NCBI GenBank assembly: GCA_017541325.1
Contig: JAFXZI010000003.1
Location: 92,191-156,190, forward strand
From: Bacilli bacterium
Lineage (GTDB): Bacteria > Bacillota_I > Bacilli_A > RF39 > UBA660
DNA: 64,000 bases
Direction of reading: 5' to 3'
The translations under genes were made by a program, and so were the position numbers. The number at the start of each line of letters is the position of its first letter. The first letter of the stretch is position 1. Under the pieces are notes generated by a model. It did not search any database, was not told the origin of the DNA, and was given only the letters and a program-made list of their open reading frames with translations. Below are positions 37,938 through 46,363 of this stretch, in pieces.

Positions 37938-38024
37938 GCCTGTGTGGTGAAATTGGTAGACGCGTTGGACTCAAAATCCAATGATAGTGATATCGTGCCG
38001 GTTCGAGTCCGGCCACAGGCACCA
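37938..38024 (+). tRNA. tRNA-Leu (CAA)
   Basis: The acceptor stem GCCTGTG pairs with CACAGGC, with CCA encoded. The anticodon stem TTGGA/TCCAA encloses CTCAAAA, giving anticodon CAA. A long variable arm (GATAGTGATATC region) marks a class II tRNA. A TATAAT (37922-37927) lies just upstream. Confidence 0.97.
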
Positions 38025-38057
38025 TTTAGAAAAATAGTTCAAGGTAAATGAACTTAT

Positions 38058-38086
38058 AAAACAATCAGAAATGATTGTTTTAATTT
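38058..38086 (+). terminator. Terminator after tRNA-Leu
   Basis: AAACAATCA-GAAA-TGATTGTTT is followed by TAATTTT. Confidence 0.75.
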
Positions 38087-38170
38087 TGAGAAATTTAAAT
38101 ATATAGATTAGTATTATGATTATTAATGCTAGTTTTTTTATGTTATAATTATTTTAAGATAGGTGATAAG

Positions 38171-38641
38171 ATGGACAGAGAACGAATTATAGGAGATTTA
38201 AAAAGAAAAGCAATATTATCTTATTCTAAATTTCTTCTATCAAATGAAAAAGAAGCCAACGATGATGTTTTGATTAAATCTATTATATTGTCTTGGTTAG
38301 ATGGAGAAGAAGATTTTGATAATAGATTTTTAAAGTTTCAAGAATTAGATAGACTTATCACTGATAGTGGCTTATTTGAAATGGTTGAATCTATTAATAC
38401 ATCAGGAGATTTTACTCAAGTAGATCAAGCAATAAATACATATCGTTGTTTAACAGAAAATGAAGAATATAAATTATTAATTAGAGAGTCTGGATATGCT
38501 TTACCAAATTCTTTTTCAGAAAGAGAAAACTATACTAATGGTTCACTTAATAGTAAGGTCCATTTTTATCGTACATTTAAGTCTCAATTAACAGAATTGA
38601 ATGAGCAACTTAAGGGGGTTCATGATTCATGGAAGAAGTAG
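38171..38641 (+). CDS. Hypothetical soluble protein, 156 residues
   Basis: The protein is predicted mostly helical and acidic, with no membrane segment or known motif. The ATG at 38171 is chosen because AGGTGAT lies 6 bases upstream; a longer frame begins inside the promoter region, which carries TATAAT at 38143-38148. The last 13 bases overlap the start of the HD-domain gene, so the two are translationally coupled and probably act together. Confidence 0.7.
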   Translation: MDRERIIGDLKRKAILSYSKFLLSNEKEANDDVLIKSIILSWLDGEEDFDNRFLKFQELDRLITDSGLFEMVESINTSGDFTQVDQAINTYRCLTENEEYKLLIRESGYALPNSFSERENYTNGSLNSKVHFYRTFKSQLTELNEQLKGVHDSWKK

Positions 38642-41037
38642 ATTTCAGTGTAGAAAATGTTATTGGTGGAGATGATACGATATCAATTGAATGGATAAAA
38701 AATCATAACGATCCAGACATAAGAAGAGCATGGCAAATACTAGAGAAATATTTTATTGAATGTAAAAATACCATATTAGATTTAGATACGAGTGGTAGTC
38801 CATACACTTTCTATAGTAAAAATAATGTTTACAGTAATATTTCATCTATAATTAAAAAACCAAGTTTTTTAAGATTAATAGTTTCTGATTTTAATGAAAA
38901 AGGTATTACATTACATGGAGAAAAAATAACTGAAGAAAAAATAAAACAATTAATTGAAAATAAAGATAATAATGGTAATGAAGAAGATTGGATAATTACC
39001 AAAGTTAATAGATTATACAATATGTATTTAAAATTAGGACATAGTGCAAGAATAACATATCTAGCTAACTACTCATTAGAAAATATTATTAAAAGATATC
39101 CAGAATTAAAAGAGTCTGAACAATTTGAATTATTTCATAGAACTGTTTTATTATCAGCATTACTTCATGATGCAGGAAGATTCTATCAAGCAGTTAAATA
39201 CGATAGATTTGATGATGGAACAATGATTGATAATGAAAAACAAATTGGAAATCTTGGAGTAGATCATGCAATTGCAGGTTATTATTATTCGTTAGTTAGT
39301 TTCTTATCTTTTCATGAAAAAGGAGACGATGATGAAGAAAAGAAAAAATTAATTTCAGAAGCAATCGCAGCAGTAGTAGTAAAATGTCATCAAATATCTA
39401 ATGGAAAAATGGATTATTTTGACTATGAGGGAAATCCACAAGAATTGTTATCTTTAGATTTTGATAAACTATATGATTTTATAATTAATGCTTATAACGT
39501 ATCTGAAAAAATGGAAATGAGTTTAGAACAGCAAGCATTAATGCAAGAACAAAAAGCATTAGTTCAAAGTGCAGTTGATGATTTAGAAAAATCTATGATA
39601 GATGGTTGTATAGATTCTACTAATGCCGAAGGATTTGTTTATAATAAACAATATGTTATAGAAACTATTATTAGTATTTGTGATGAGTTAAAGAATAATA
39701 TTACAAAAGTAATAAAATCTGAACAACAAGATCCTAATGTGATGATAAATACTATTATCGGATTAATGAATGATTCTATTGCTAAACTTCAAAATACTGG
39801 AGAAAAACTTCCAGAAGATGCTATTAATAAAGTCTTTAGTAGAGTTGATTTATTAAAAAATATGGTAAATTTTGATGTAGCTAAATCTATTCAAGATATT
39901 TTTAAATCAGATAAAGATAGTATTAATAATTCTATTAGATATTTCATCGCAACAGCTTTATTAATAACAACAGATGTTGATAAAATTGACATTTTAAATC
40001 AAAGAGCGAATGGTACTTATCCTGGAGCAGAAAGTTACAAGATGAAGAATGTATTTGTTTTTCCTATGATAGATAACAAAGATGTTAAAGTCGGAGGAAG
40101 TTTCTTAGAAATACTAAATACATATTTTGGATTTAATTATGATTTAGATTCAATCGAACAAGGATTTGTCCTTGATAGTAAAGCTTTAAGAGTTTTAAAT
40201 AACTGTCCAAGTGTTATAAAGGGAATAATTATAGAAGAGTTTGGAAGAGAAGATTTATTTAATCCAGAACTTATTAAAGATGATAATGTTGCGTTTTTAA
40301 TAGAAAAAGATGGTATTAGTGAACTAAGAAAAGATGAAAAAGGAGAATATTCTAAAGTATCTGAAAAAACTCCAACAACAGGAGTATATGAACTTCTTAC
40401 TTCTAATTGGATTAATTATTTTATAAATGATCCTAGATGGATAGAAGGTGCTAATAAAAATAAGAAAGAAAAAGAAAAAATTCATATTGATGAAGATACA
40501 ACTTTTGATTATATAAAACGTAAATGTTCTGATTATTTAAGAATAGGAATTCCTATTGAAGATTTAAATAGTAATCTATCTTCATATACTGAAGAAGAAA
40601 GATTAGAAAAAATTAGTACTTTATTATTTAGTGATGGATTAGATGAACGCTTTAAAAAAGAACAAGATAATCCTGGAGGAAATGGATGGATTTCTAAAGC
40701 AGAAGAAAGTGATCATATAGTAATTAATCCAATACATGCTCTTCTTTGGCATATGAATCAATTTATAATGGTTAATGCAAGAAATAGAGATACATTAGAA
40801 TTTGTTAAAGAAAATGAAATCTTAGATAAAATATATGACAGATTAGATGAAAGAATGCAACAACTTTGTAAAGGATATATGGATTATTGTAAGACATTTA
40901 TAGATTATGTATTAGAAGATTCTAAAGAAAGAGGAATTAATAGTTTCTCTGGTGAATATATGAAGAAAAAACGCGAAGAAGTAAGTAAACTGTATGGTAT
41001 AGAAAAAGATTATAAAGGAAATAAAAAAACTAACTAA
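38629..41037 (+). CDS. HD-domain (phosphohydrolase-like) protein, 802 residues
   Basis: The protein has the HD superfamily pattern: H138 in LGHSARITYLANY, the HD pair H180-D181 in LLSALLHDAGRFYQ, H213 in VDHAIAGYY, and a late Asp in ITTDVDKIDIL (D449/D451). HD proteins hydrolyse phosphoester bonds of nucleotides or second messengers. The region between ~290 and ~430 is predicted helical and splits the HD domain, and the last 350 residues are unassigned. The start has AAGGGGG 10 bases upstream. It is coupled to the preceding 156-residue gene. The substrate is unknown. Confidence 0.7.
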   Translation: MEEVDFSVENVIGGDDTISIEWIKNHNDPDIRRAWQILEKYFIECKNTILDLDTSGSPYTFYSKNNVYSNISSIIKKPSFLRLIVSDFNEKGITLHGEKITEEKIKQLIENKDNNGNEEDWIITKVNRLYNMYLKLGHSARITYLANYSLENIIKRYPELKESEQFELFHRTVLLSALLHDAGRFYQAVKYDRFDDGTMIDNEKQIGNLGVDHAIAGYYYSLVSFLSFHEKGDDDEEKKKLISEAIAAVVVKCHQISNGKMDYFDYEGNPQELLSLDFDKLYDFIINAYNVSEKMEMSLEQQALMQEQKALVQSAVDDLEKSMIDGCIDSTNAEGFVYNKQYVIETIISICDELKNNITKVIKSEQQDPNVMINTIIGLMNDSIAKLQNTGEKLPEDAINKVFSRVDLLKNMVNFDVAKSIQDIFKSDKDSINNSIRYFIATALLITTDVDKIDILNQRANGTYPGAESYKMKNVFVFPMIDNKDVKVGGSFLEILNTYFGFNYDLDSIEQGFVLDSKALRVLNNCPSVIKGIIIEEFGREDLFNPELIKDDNVAFLIEKDGISELRKDEKGEYSKVSEKTPTTGVYELLTSNWINYFINDPRWIEGANKNKKEKEKIHIDEDTTFDYIKRKCSDYLRIGIPIEDLNSNLSSYTEEERLEKISTLLFSDGLDERFKKEQDNPGGNGWISKAEESDHIVINPIHALLWHMNQFIMVNARNRDTLEFVKENEILDKIYDRLDERMQQLCKGYMDYCKTFIDYVLEDSKERGINSFSGEYMKKKREEVSKLYGIEKDYKGNKKTN

Positions 41038-41050
41038 TAAGTTAGTTTTT
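41025..41050. terminator. Bidirectional terminator after the HD-domain gene
   Basis: AAAAACTAAC and GTTAGTTTTT surround TAATAA; A and T runs serve both convergent genes. Confidence 0.85.
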
Positions 41051-41555
41051 ATAATACAAGAGTTTTTGCAATTCCTTTTCCAACTGGTTCTTTAATCATT
41101 TCATCAATTTGATCTTGTTTATATAATTCAATTCTACAAACTGAATCAAATCCTAATAATTTGTAAGTTTCACCTTGAACATCTTCATTTACCCAAATAG
41201 GTGCTGATTTTCCATCAGTTACAAATAATGCTGCATTAATATCAAGATTATTTGCACCTACTCTTAATGTAGTTATTAATGTTTGTATTGCTTCTGTTCC
41301 AACTTCACTACCAGATATACAGTAATGTAAATTCATTCTTCTGTTAATACTATTTATATCTATAATAGTTCCGTTTAATGGAGATGCATATACAATACCA
41401 TCAGTTAAACCACTTCCAGCTGCTTTTCTAGTTGCATATGTAGCAAATCTAGCAGTTTCCTCATCCATATTAAATGCATCTTGATTGTTATATAAAACTT
41501 TTGCATAAGGCATGTTTCTTGCATCCCTTTGTATTAATACCGTAATATTATTCAT
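41049..41555 (-). CDS. Hypothetical soluble protein, 168 residues
   Basis: A lone minus-strand gene with AGGGGG before the ATG. The protein is alpha/beta in predicted character, contains ARFATYATRKAAGSGLTDGIVYASPLNGTIID in part, and has no membrane segment, signal peptide or motif I recognise. It is not an obvious partner of its neighbours. Confidence 0.65.
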   Translation of the reverse strand: MNNITVLIQRDARNMPYAKVLYNNQDAFNMDEETARFATYATRKAAGSGLTDGIVYASPLNGTIIDINSINRRMNLHYCISGSEVGTEAIQTLITTLRVGANNLDINAALFVTDGKSAPIWVNEDVQGETYKLLGFDSVCRIELYKQDQIDEMIKEPVGKGIAKTLVL

Positions 41556-41675
41556 ATTATCCCCCTAAAATTGCTCATATCGTATCATAAAATAAGAAAA
41601 ATGTAAATATTTCACGAATGAATATTGAATAGTAAAAAATATGATATAATACATTTATAAGAAAGGGTTATGTAT

Positions 41676-42308
41676 ATGAATTATTTAAATGAAGAAAAAT
41701 ATAATAAATCAAAGAAAAAAATAAAATTAATTGCACTTCTAATATTAATAGTAGGTTTATCTTGTGGAGGATTTCTAATATATAAAGGAACTAGTAATTC
41801 AAACGAATCTAAAATTGAAGATGAAAAAGCAAAACTTGAAAGAATGAAAACAGATTTAGTAGAAAAAGGAGTAACTCCTTCAAGTGATTACGAAGCAGGA
41901 GAAGCATATGACTTATATATATTAAGAGAAGTATTAAATCCAGCATTTAATAGCTGTTTTCAAAATGAATTTAAGACAAATAAACTTACTAAAGAATATT
42001 GTAAATTATTAGATAGTAATAGTAGTTTTAATAGAAGTAGTAGCACTGGACTTGGTGCATTTATTTGTATTTCTTCTTGTATGATTAGTTTGTTTGTATT
42101 TATTGTTTCAAAACAAAGAGATATTATGGCATATCAAATGCAAGGAGTTTTGCCAGTAGGAAAAGAAGCATTAGAAGATATTCAACCAACTGCTTCTAAA
42201 GTAGCAAAAAAGCATATGCATGAAGTTAGTCCTGAAGTAGGAGAAATGGCAAAAGAAATTACTAAAGGTATAAAAGAAGGATTAAAAGATGAAAATGGAG
42301 ATAAATAA
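41676..42308 (+). CDS. Two-span membrane protein, unrecognised
   Basis: The 210-residue protein has hydrophobic helices at ~12-33 and ~124-146 with an outer loop between them containing Cys pairs (SCFQNEF, YCKLLD), and a cytoplasmic helical tail. The ATG at 41676 is chosen over 41670 because GAAAGGG lies 8 bases before it, and TATAAT (41645-41650) with TG upstream gives a promoter. Function unknown. Confidence 0.7.
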   Translation: MNYLNEEKYNKSKKKIKLIALLILIVGLSCGGFLIYKGTSNSNESKIEDEKAKLERMKTDLVEKGVTPSSDYEAGEAYDLYILREVLNPAFNSCFQNEFKTNKLTKEYCKLLDSNSSFNRSSSTGLGAFICISSCMISLFVFIVSKQRDIMAYQMQGVLPVGKEALEDIQPTASKVAKKHMHEVSPEVGEMAKEITKGIKEGLKDENGDK

Positions 42309-42320
42309 TCTCCTTTTTTT
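42297..42320 (+). terminator. Terminator of the two-span membrane protein gene
   Basis: GGAGAT-AAATA-ATCTCC followed by T-run, overlapping the stop. Confidence 0.9.
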
Positions 42321-42343
42321 GATATAATAAATTTGGTGATATT

Positions 42344-42796
42344 ATGAATGAAGAAAAAAAGAAAAATCCTATCTATTTGATTATAGGTATAATTATAGGA
42401 CTTGCTTTAGTTATTACTATAACTTCAATTATTTTATTTAATAAATCATATCGTAATAATGAATTTATTGGTACTTGGGATTGTAAAGGAATTGGTAAAA
42501 CTGCTAAAGGAGAAAACTATATTTATACAATTAAATTTGACAATAATTTAAAGTTTTTATATGGACCATATGCAGAATTAGATAAAGAAAGTTTTAAAGG
42601 AACTTATTCTGTTAAAGAAAATGATAAAAAGGATACATATACAATTTCACTTAAATATGAAAATATAAAAAAGAATATGGATGTACAAGTAGTTATAAAA
42701 AAAGAAGATAATAAACCATTTTTAGTTTTAACAGACGATGATGATGAAAGTTTTATTTGTTATTTAAAAACAAATAAGAATCCTAATTTAAAATAA
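42344..42796 (+). CDS. Single-span membrane protein with lipocalin-like outer domain
   Basis: The 150-residue protein has a membrane helix (~10-32) and an outer beta-rich region that begins FIGTWDCKG and continues with alternating strands (YTIKFDNNLKFLYG, FKGTYSVKE, YTISLKYENI), the pattern of small lipocalin-like or DUF4923-like domains. No catalytic motif is seen. It is a single-gene unit. The domain assignment is tentative. Confidence 0.6.
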   Translation: MNEEKKKNPIYLIIGIIIGLALVITITSIILFNKSYRNNEFIGTWDCKGIGKTAKGENYIYTIKFDNNLKFLYGPYAELDKESFKGTYSVKENDKKDTYTISLKYENIKKNMDVQVVIKKEDNKPFLVLTDDDDESFICYLKTNKNPNLK

Positions 42797-42820
42797 CTCA
42801 GTTTATTGCTGAGTCTTTTT
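42796..42820 (+). terminator. Terminator before murL
   Basis: ACTCAG-TTTATTG-CTGAGT followed by CTTTTTATT; its 3' part overlaps the murL promoter. Confidence 0.8.
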
Positions 42821-42834
42821 ATTTGTAATATAAT
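42806..42834 (+). promoter_or_regulatory. Promoter of murL-murD2
   Basis: TTGCTG (42806-42811) and TATAAT (42829-42834) have a 17-base spacer. The -35 lies inside the hairpin of the preceding terminator. Confidence 0.65.
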
Positions 42835-42849
42835 TAAGTAGGTGATATT

Positions 42850-44205
42850 ATGAATGAGTTTTTAAAATTCAGAAATAAATATAACAATTTTATCTATGAT
42901 AAATATGATATTAGTTATGATGAAGAAAATATGATAATTAAATTCTTTTTTAGTATTGAAGGATTAGAAGAATTTACTCCATCTATTAAAATTAATAAAA
43001 AATATATTAAAAATAAAAATATTAATAAAAATATGCTAAATTATTTAGTATTTCATATTGGTCTAATAGAAATGATCAGCTATTACAAAGCTACATGTTG
43101 TACTAATATTATTATTAATGCTGGATATGTAAATGCTGATCAAATTAAATGGTTTAAAAAAATATTATTTAATGGATTAGGAGAGTTTTTATACAAAAAT
43201 AATATAACTGTTACAGAAGATGAACTTGTTAATATTATTTGTAATGGAAAAGAAGTTAATATAGATGATCCTAATTATGAAGGAACTGGTAATTTAATAT
43301 CTATTGGCGGAGGTAAAGATTCTTGTGTTAGTTTAGAAATACTTAAGAATGAGAAAAATAATTCTGCATTTATAATTAATGCAAAAACTCCTTCGTTAGA
43401 ATGTGCAAGAATTGCTGGATATAGTAATGATAATATTATTTGTGTAGAAAGGATCCTTGATCGTAAAATAATTGATTTAAATAATAGAGGATTCTTAAAT
43501 GGACATACACCATTTTCTGCACTAGTTGCATTTATTTCATATTTATGTGCTTATTTAAATAATAAGAGATATATTGTGTTATCAAATGAATCAAGTGCGA
43601 ATGAGTCGACTGTAATAGGGACTAATATTAATCATCAATATTCTAAGTCTTTTGAATTTGAAAATGATTTTTATGAATATACGCATAAATATTTTAGATT
43701 AGAAATAGATTATTTTAGTCTTTTAAGAGGAATAAGTGAATTTCAAATAGGAAGAATTTTTTCAAGATTTACTAAGTATCATAAAGTATTTAAGAGTTGT
43801 AATTTAGGGAGTAAGGAAAAAGAATGGAAATGGTGTTGTAATTGTTCTAAATGTCTATTTGTTTATATGATATTAAGTCCATTCCTATATAAAGAAGATT
43901 TAGTTAACATCTTTGGAGAAGATTTATATGAAAGAGAAGATTTATTAGATACTTTCAAAGAAATAATCGGAGAAACTGAAGTAAAGCCATTTGATTGTGT
44001 TGGAACAATTGAAGAAGCTAAATATTCAGTTAGTTTATTAATAGATAAATTAGATAAAGATAAATTACCATTCTTATTAGATTATTATTATGAAAATTAT
44101 GATTTAGAATTAGACGGTTCTAATATACTTAAATATAATGAAGAGAATAATATTCCTAAAGAATATGAAAAATTAGTAAAAGAGGTACTTGATAATGAAA
44201 GATAA
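42850..44205 (+). CDS. murL: UDP-N-acetyl-alpha-D-muramoyl-L-alanyl-L-glutamate epimerase MurL
   Basis: MurL converts L-Glu to D-Glu on the UDP-MurNAc-L-Ala-L-Glu precursor, an alternative to glutamate racemase first described in Xanthomonas. The 451-residue protein shows the family blocks: MISYYKA near residue 77, SIGGGKDSCVSLEIL (ATP-binding), SNESSANE...NHQYSKS, SEFQIGRIFSRFTKYHKVFKSCN, and CCNCSKCLFVYMILSPF. The gene overlaps a MurD-type ligase by 11 bases, the expected MurD2 partner. These motifs are from memory of the Xanthomonas family. Its presence suggests that free D-Glu is not needed for the wall. Confidence 0.85.
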   Translation: MNEFLKFRNKYNNFIYDKYDISYDEENMIIKFFFSIEGLEEFTPSIKINKKYIKNKNINKNMLNYLVFHIGLIEMISYYKATCCTNIIINAGYVNADQIKWFKKILFNGLGEFLYKNNITVTEDELVNIICNGKEVNIDDPNYEGTGNLISIGGGKDSCVSLEILKNEKNNSAFIINAKTPSLECARIAGYSNDNIICVERILDRKIIDLNNRGFLNGHTPFSALVAFISYLCAYLNNKRYIVLSNESSANESTVIGTNINHQYSKSFEFENDFYEYTHKYFRLEIDYFSLLRGISEFQIGRIFSRFTKYHKVFKSCNLGSKEKEWKWCCNCSKCLFVYMILSPFLYKEDLVNIFGEDLYEREDLLDTFKEIIGETEVKPFDCVGTIEEAKYSVSLLIDKLDKDKLPFLLDYYYENYDLELDGSNILKYNEENNIPKEYEKLVKEVLDNER

Positions 44206-45547
44206 AATTATTGAAAAATTTAGAAATAAAAATATTGCAATTTTAGGATTCGGTAAAGAAGGAATTTCTACCTATAAATTTTTAAGAGAAGGACTAAAAG
44301 ATGAAAAGATTACTATTATAGATAAAGTTGATAAAAGTAATGATGAAATGTTTAAAGATGATAAAAATGTTTTCTTTATATCTGGTGATAATTATTTAGA
44401 TAATTTGGATAAATTTGATTATATAGTTAAAAGTCCTGGAGTTAATATAAAAGATATAGATATATCTAGTTTTAAAGAGAGAATTACATCCCAATTAGAA
44501 CTACTTTTAGAAGTATATAGAGATAATATTATAGGTGTTACAGGAACTAAAGGAAAAAGTACAACTTCATCTTTAATATATGAAGTATTAAAAGATCAAG
44601 GAAAAGATACATATTTAGTAGGTAATATTGGTATACCCGTATTATCTGAAATAGATAAATACAAAAAAGATACAATTTTAGTAATAGAAATGTCTACTCA
44701 ACAACTAGAGTTTGTAAAAACATCTCCTCATATTGGAATGATTTTAAATTTATTTCAAGATCATTTAGATTTAACTGGTACTTTAGAACATTATCATAAT
44801 AATAAAATGAATATGTTTAGATATCAAAATGAAAATGATATAGCAATGTACTCTAGTGACAATGATTATTTAATAGCTAAAATGAAAGAGTATGATTATA
44901 AAGCTATAAAATATGATGTTAGATTTGATTATGAAAATATTACTGATAATTCAATAAGAATCAAAGATGGAAAAGTATATTTAGGTAAAGAATTAATATA
45001 TGAAGATGGTGAAAGAAAACTAATTGGAGACCATTACTTAAAAGATATTATGTTTGTAATGGGAGTAGCTAAAATATTAGGATTGGATTTAGAAAAAGCT
45101 AAAGAATCTATTGCTAATTTTGGTGGACTAAAATATCGTATGGAATGTATTGGTAAATATGATGGTATTATTTTTTACAATGATACAATTGCAACAATTC
45201 CTGAAGCTACTATTAATGCTATAAAAGCTCTTAAGACAGTAGATTCATTAATATTTGGTGGAATGGATAGAAATATTGATTATAGTGAGTTTGTTAAATT
45301 TTTAGAAAATAGTGAAATTAGTAATTTAATATGTATGCCTACTACTGGTAATAAAATAGGTAAACTATTAGAAAAGAAAAAGAAAGTATTTTATGCTGAT
45401 ACTCTTGAAAAAGCTCATGAAATAGCAGTTAAAGAAACAAAAAAGGATATGATATGTTTACTTTCACCAGCAGCAGCAAGTTATGAGTTCTTTAAAAATT
45501 TTGAGGAAAAAGGAAAAAAATTTGAAGAAATAGTAAAAGGAGAATAA
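44195..45547 (+). CDS. murD2: MurD-family ligase, probable UDP-MurNAc-L-Ala-L-Glu ligase MurD2
   Basis: The 450-residue protein is a Mur ligase: Rossmann N-terminus ILGFGKEGIST, ATP-binding GVTGTKGKSTTSSLIYEVL in part (residues ~111-125, normally GTNGKTT), the QLELLLE and EMSTQQLE blocks, and the late FGGMDRNIDY and LSPAAASYEFFKNF motifs. Translation overlaps murL, which predicts that it adds L-Glu, the MurL substrate, instead of D-Glu. AGAGGT lies 8 bases before the ATG at 44195; a GTG/ATG start two codons earlier is less likely. Whether an ordinary murD exists elsewhere is unknown. Confidence 0.82.
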   Translation: MKDKIIEKFRNKNIAILGFGKEGISTYKFLREGLKDEKITIIDKVDKSNDEMFKDDKNVFFISGDNYLDNLDKFDYIVKSPGVNIKDIDISSFKERITSQLELLLEVYRDNIIGVTGTKGKSTTSSLIYEVLKDQGKDTYLVGNIGIPVLSEIDKYKKDTILVIEMSTQQLEFVKTSPHIGMILNLFQDHLDLTGTLEHYHNNKMNMFRYQNENDIAMYSSDNDYLIAKMKEYDYKAIKYDVRFDYENITDNSIRIKDGKVYLGKELIYEDGERKLIGDHYLKDIMFVMGVAKILGLDLEKAKESIANFGGLKYRMECIGKYDGIIFYNDTIATIPEATINAIKALKTVDSLIFGGMDRNIDYSEFVKFLENSEISNLICMPTTGNKIGKLLEKKKKVFYADTLEKAHEIAVKETKKDMICLLSPAAASYEFFKNFEEKGKKFEEIVKGE

Positions 45548-45549
45548 AT

Positions 45550-45666
45550 ATGGAAAAATTACAAAAAGAAGAATTATTAGATGATCAATTAGAAGAATTA
45601 AAGAACTATGGATTTAATATAGATGAACTGTTAACTGAAATAAATGATGAAGAACAAAAGAATTGA
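45550..45666 (+). CDS. Small acidic protein, 38 residues, in the murL-murD2 unit
   Basis: A short frame begins 2 bases after the murD2 stop with AAGGAG 8 bases upstream. It encodes MEKLQKEELLDDQLEELK followed by NYGFNIDELLTEINDEE and ends in TGA. The product is highly charged and likely helical. Shine-Dalgarno placement and tight spacing are the only support. Function unknown. Confidence 0.55.
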   Translation: MEKLQKEELLDDQLEELKNYGFNIDELLTEINDEEQKN

Positions 45667-45716
45667 TTTTAAATGAAAAAATGATATACTTAATTTAAGG
45701 TAGAAAGGGTGGTGTC

Positions 45717-46205
45717 ATGGATTATTATTCTGGCGGAAATGGTGAATCTAGTTTTAGTAATTTAGATGATAATTATTCACAACCAGTTGGTTTTTCAAAT
45801 ATGTTTCGTGATAATTCGAATATCATTTTAATAATAATGGCTATGGCAATAGTTGCCCTTATCGCTGGTTATTTAGTATATGGAATTAATCATGAGAGTA
45901 AATCAAAAGGACCAGATACAAATAGTACCTTATCAAGTTTATATGTAACTGGCGGAGAATTAGATCCAAGTTTTGATCCAAAAGTAACTAAGTATACTGT
46001 TTATTTTGATGGATCTGGAGCTTATGTTACAGGAAATAGTAATACAGTATCATTTAGTTGCGAAGCAGCAAGTAGTAAATCTAAAATTATAGATTGTGAT
46101 AAGATTATAGATATGTCTGGTGAAAGAAGTGTAGAACATTCTATAACTGTTAGAGCTGAAGATACTAGTGTAACGAGATATCACTTTACAATTGTTAGAA
46201 GATAA
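45717..46205 (+). CDS. Membrane-anchored protein with cadherin-like beta-sandwich domain
   Basis: The 162-residue protein has a short Ser/Asn-rich cytoplasmic start, a hydrophobic helix (~35-57), and an outer domain (~70-162) with LSSLYVTGGELDPSFDPKV and a YTVYF strand, then RAEDTSVTRYHFTIVRR. This is the cadherin-like beta-sandwich pattern (PF12733) also present in the dockerin and cohesin-like proteins. C115 and C127 may form a disulfide. GAAAGGGTGGTG precedes the ATG. The domain probably mediates attachment or protein contact at the wall. Confidence 0.72.
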   Translation: MDYYSGGNGESSFSNLDDNYSQPVGFSNMFRDNSNIILIIMAMAIVALIAGYLVYGINHESKSKGPDTNSTLSSLYVTGGELDPSFDPKVTKYTVYFDGSGAYVTGNSNTVSFSCEAASSKSKIIDCDKIIDMSGERSVEHSITVRAEDTSVTRYHFTIVRR

Positions 46206-46227
46206 CTATTGATTATCTTCTTTTTTT
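46198..46227 (+). terminator. Terminator after the cadherin-like protein gene
   Basis: GAAGATAA-CTATTGA-TTATCTTC followed by T-run. Confidence 0.9.
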
Positions 46228-46264
46228 TGTTGTAATATTTATGTATAAGAAAAATCTATAATTT

Positions 46265-46340
46265 GCTGAAATAGCTCAGTCGGTAGAGCAACTCCCTCGT
46301 AAAGAGTAGGTCACGGGTTCGATTCCTGTTTTCAGCACCA
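46265..46340 (+). tRNA. tRNA-Thr (CGT)
   Basis: GCTGAAA pairs with TTTCAGC, CCA is encoded, and the loop CTCGTAA gives anticodon CGT. The D arm GCTC/GAGC and T arm ACGGG/CCTGT with TTCGATT are normal. The anticodon stem ACTCC/AGAGT has a C-A mismatch next to the loop. Confidence 0.95.
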
Positions 46341-46363
46341 TTATGGAATAAACGGAGGTTAAA

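Noticed and set aside
42850..44205. Reading the MurL protein as an asparagine-synthase or tRNA-thiolation enzyme because of GGGKDS
   Set aside because: The ISYYKA, NHQYSKS and CCNCSKC blocks and the overlapping MurD-type gene fit MurL better.
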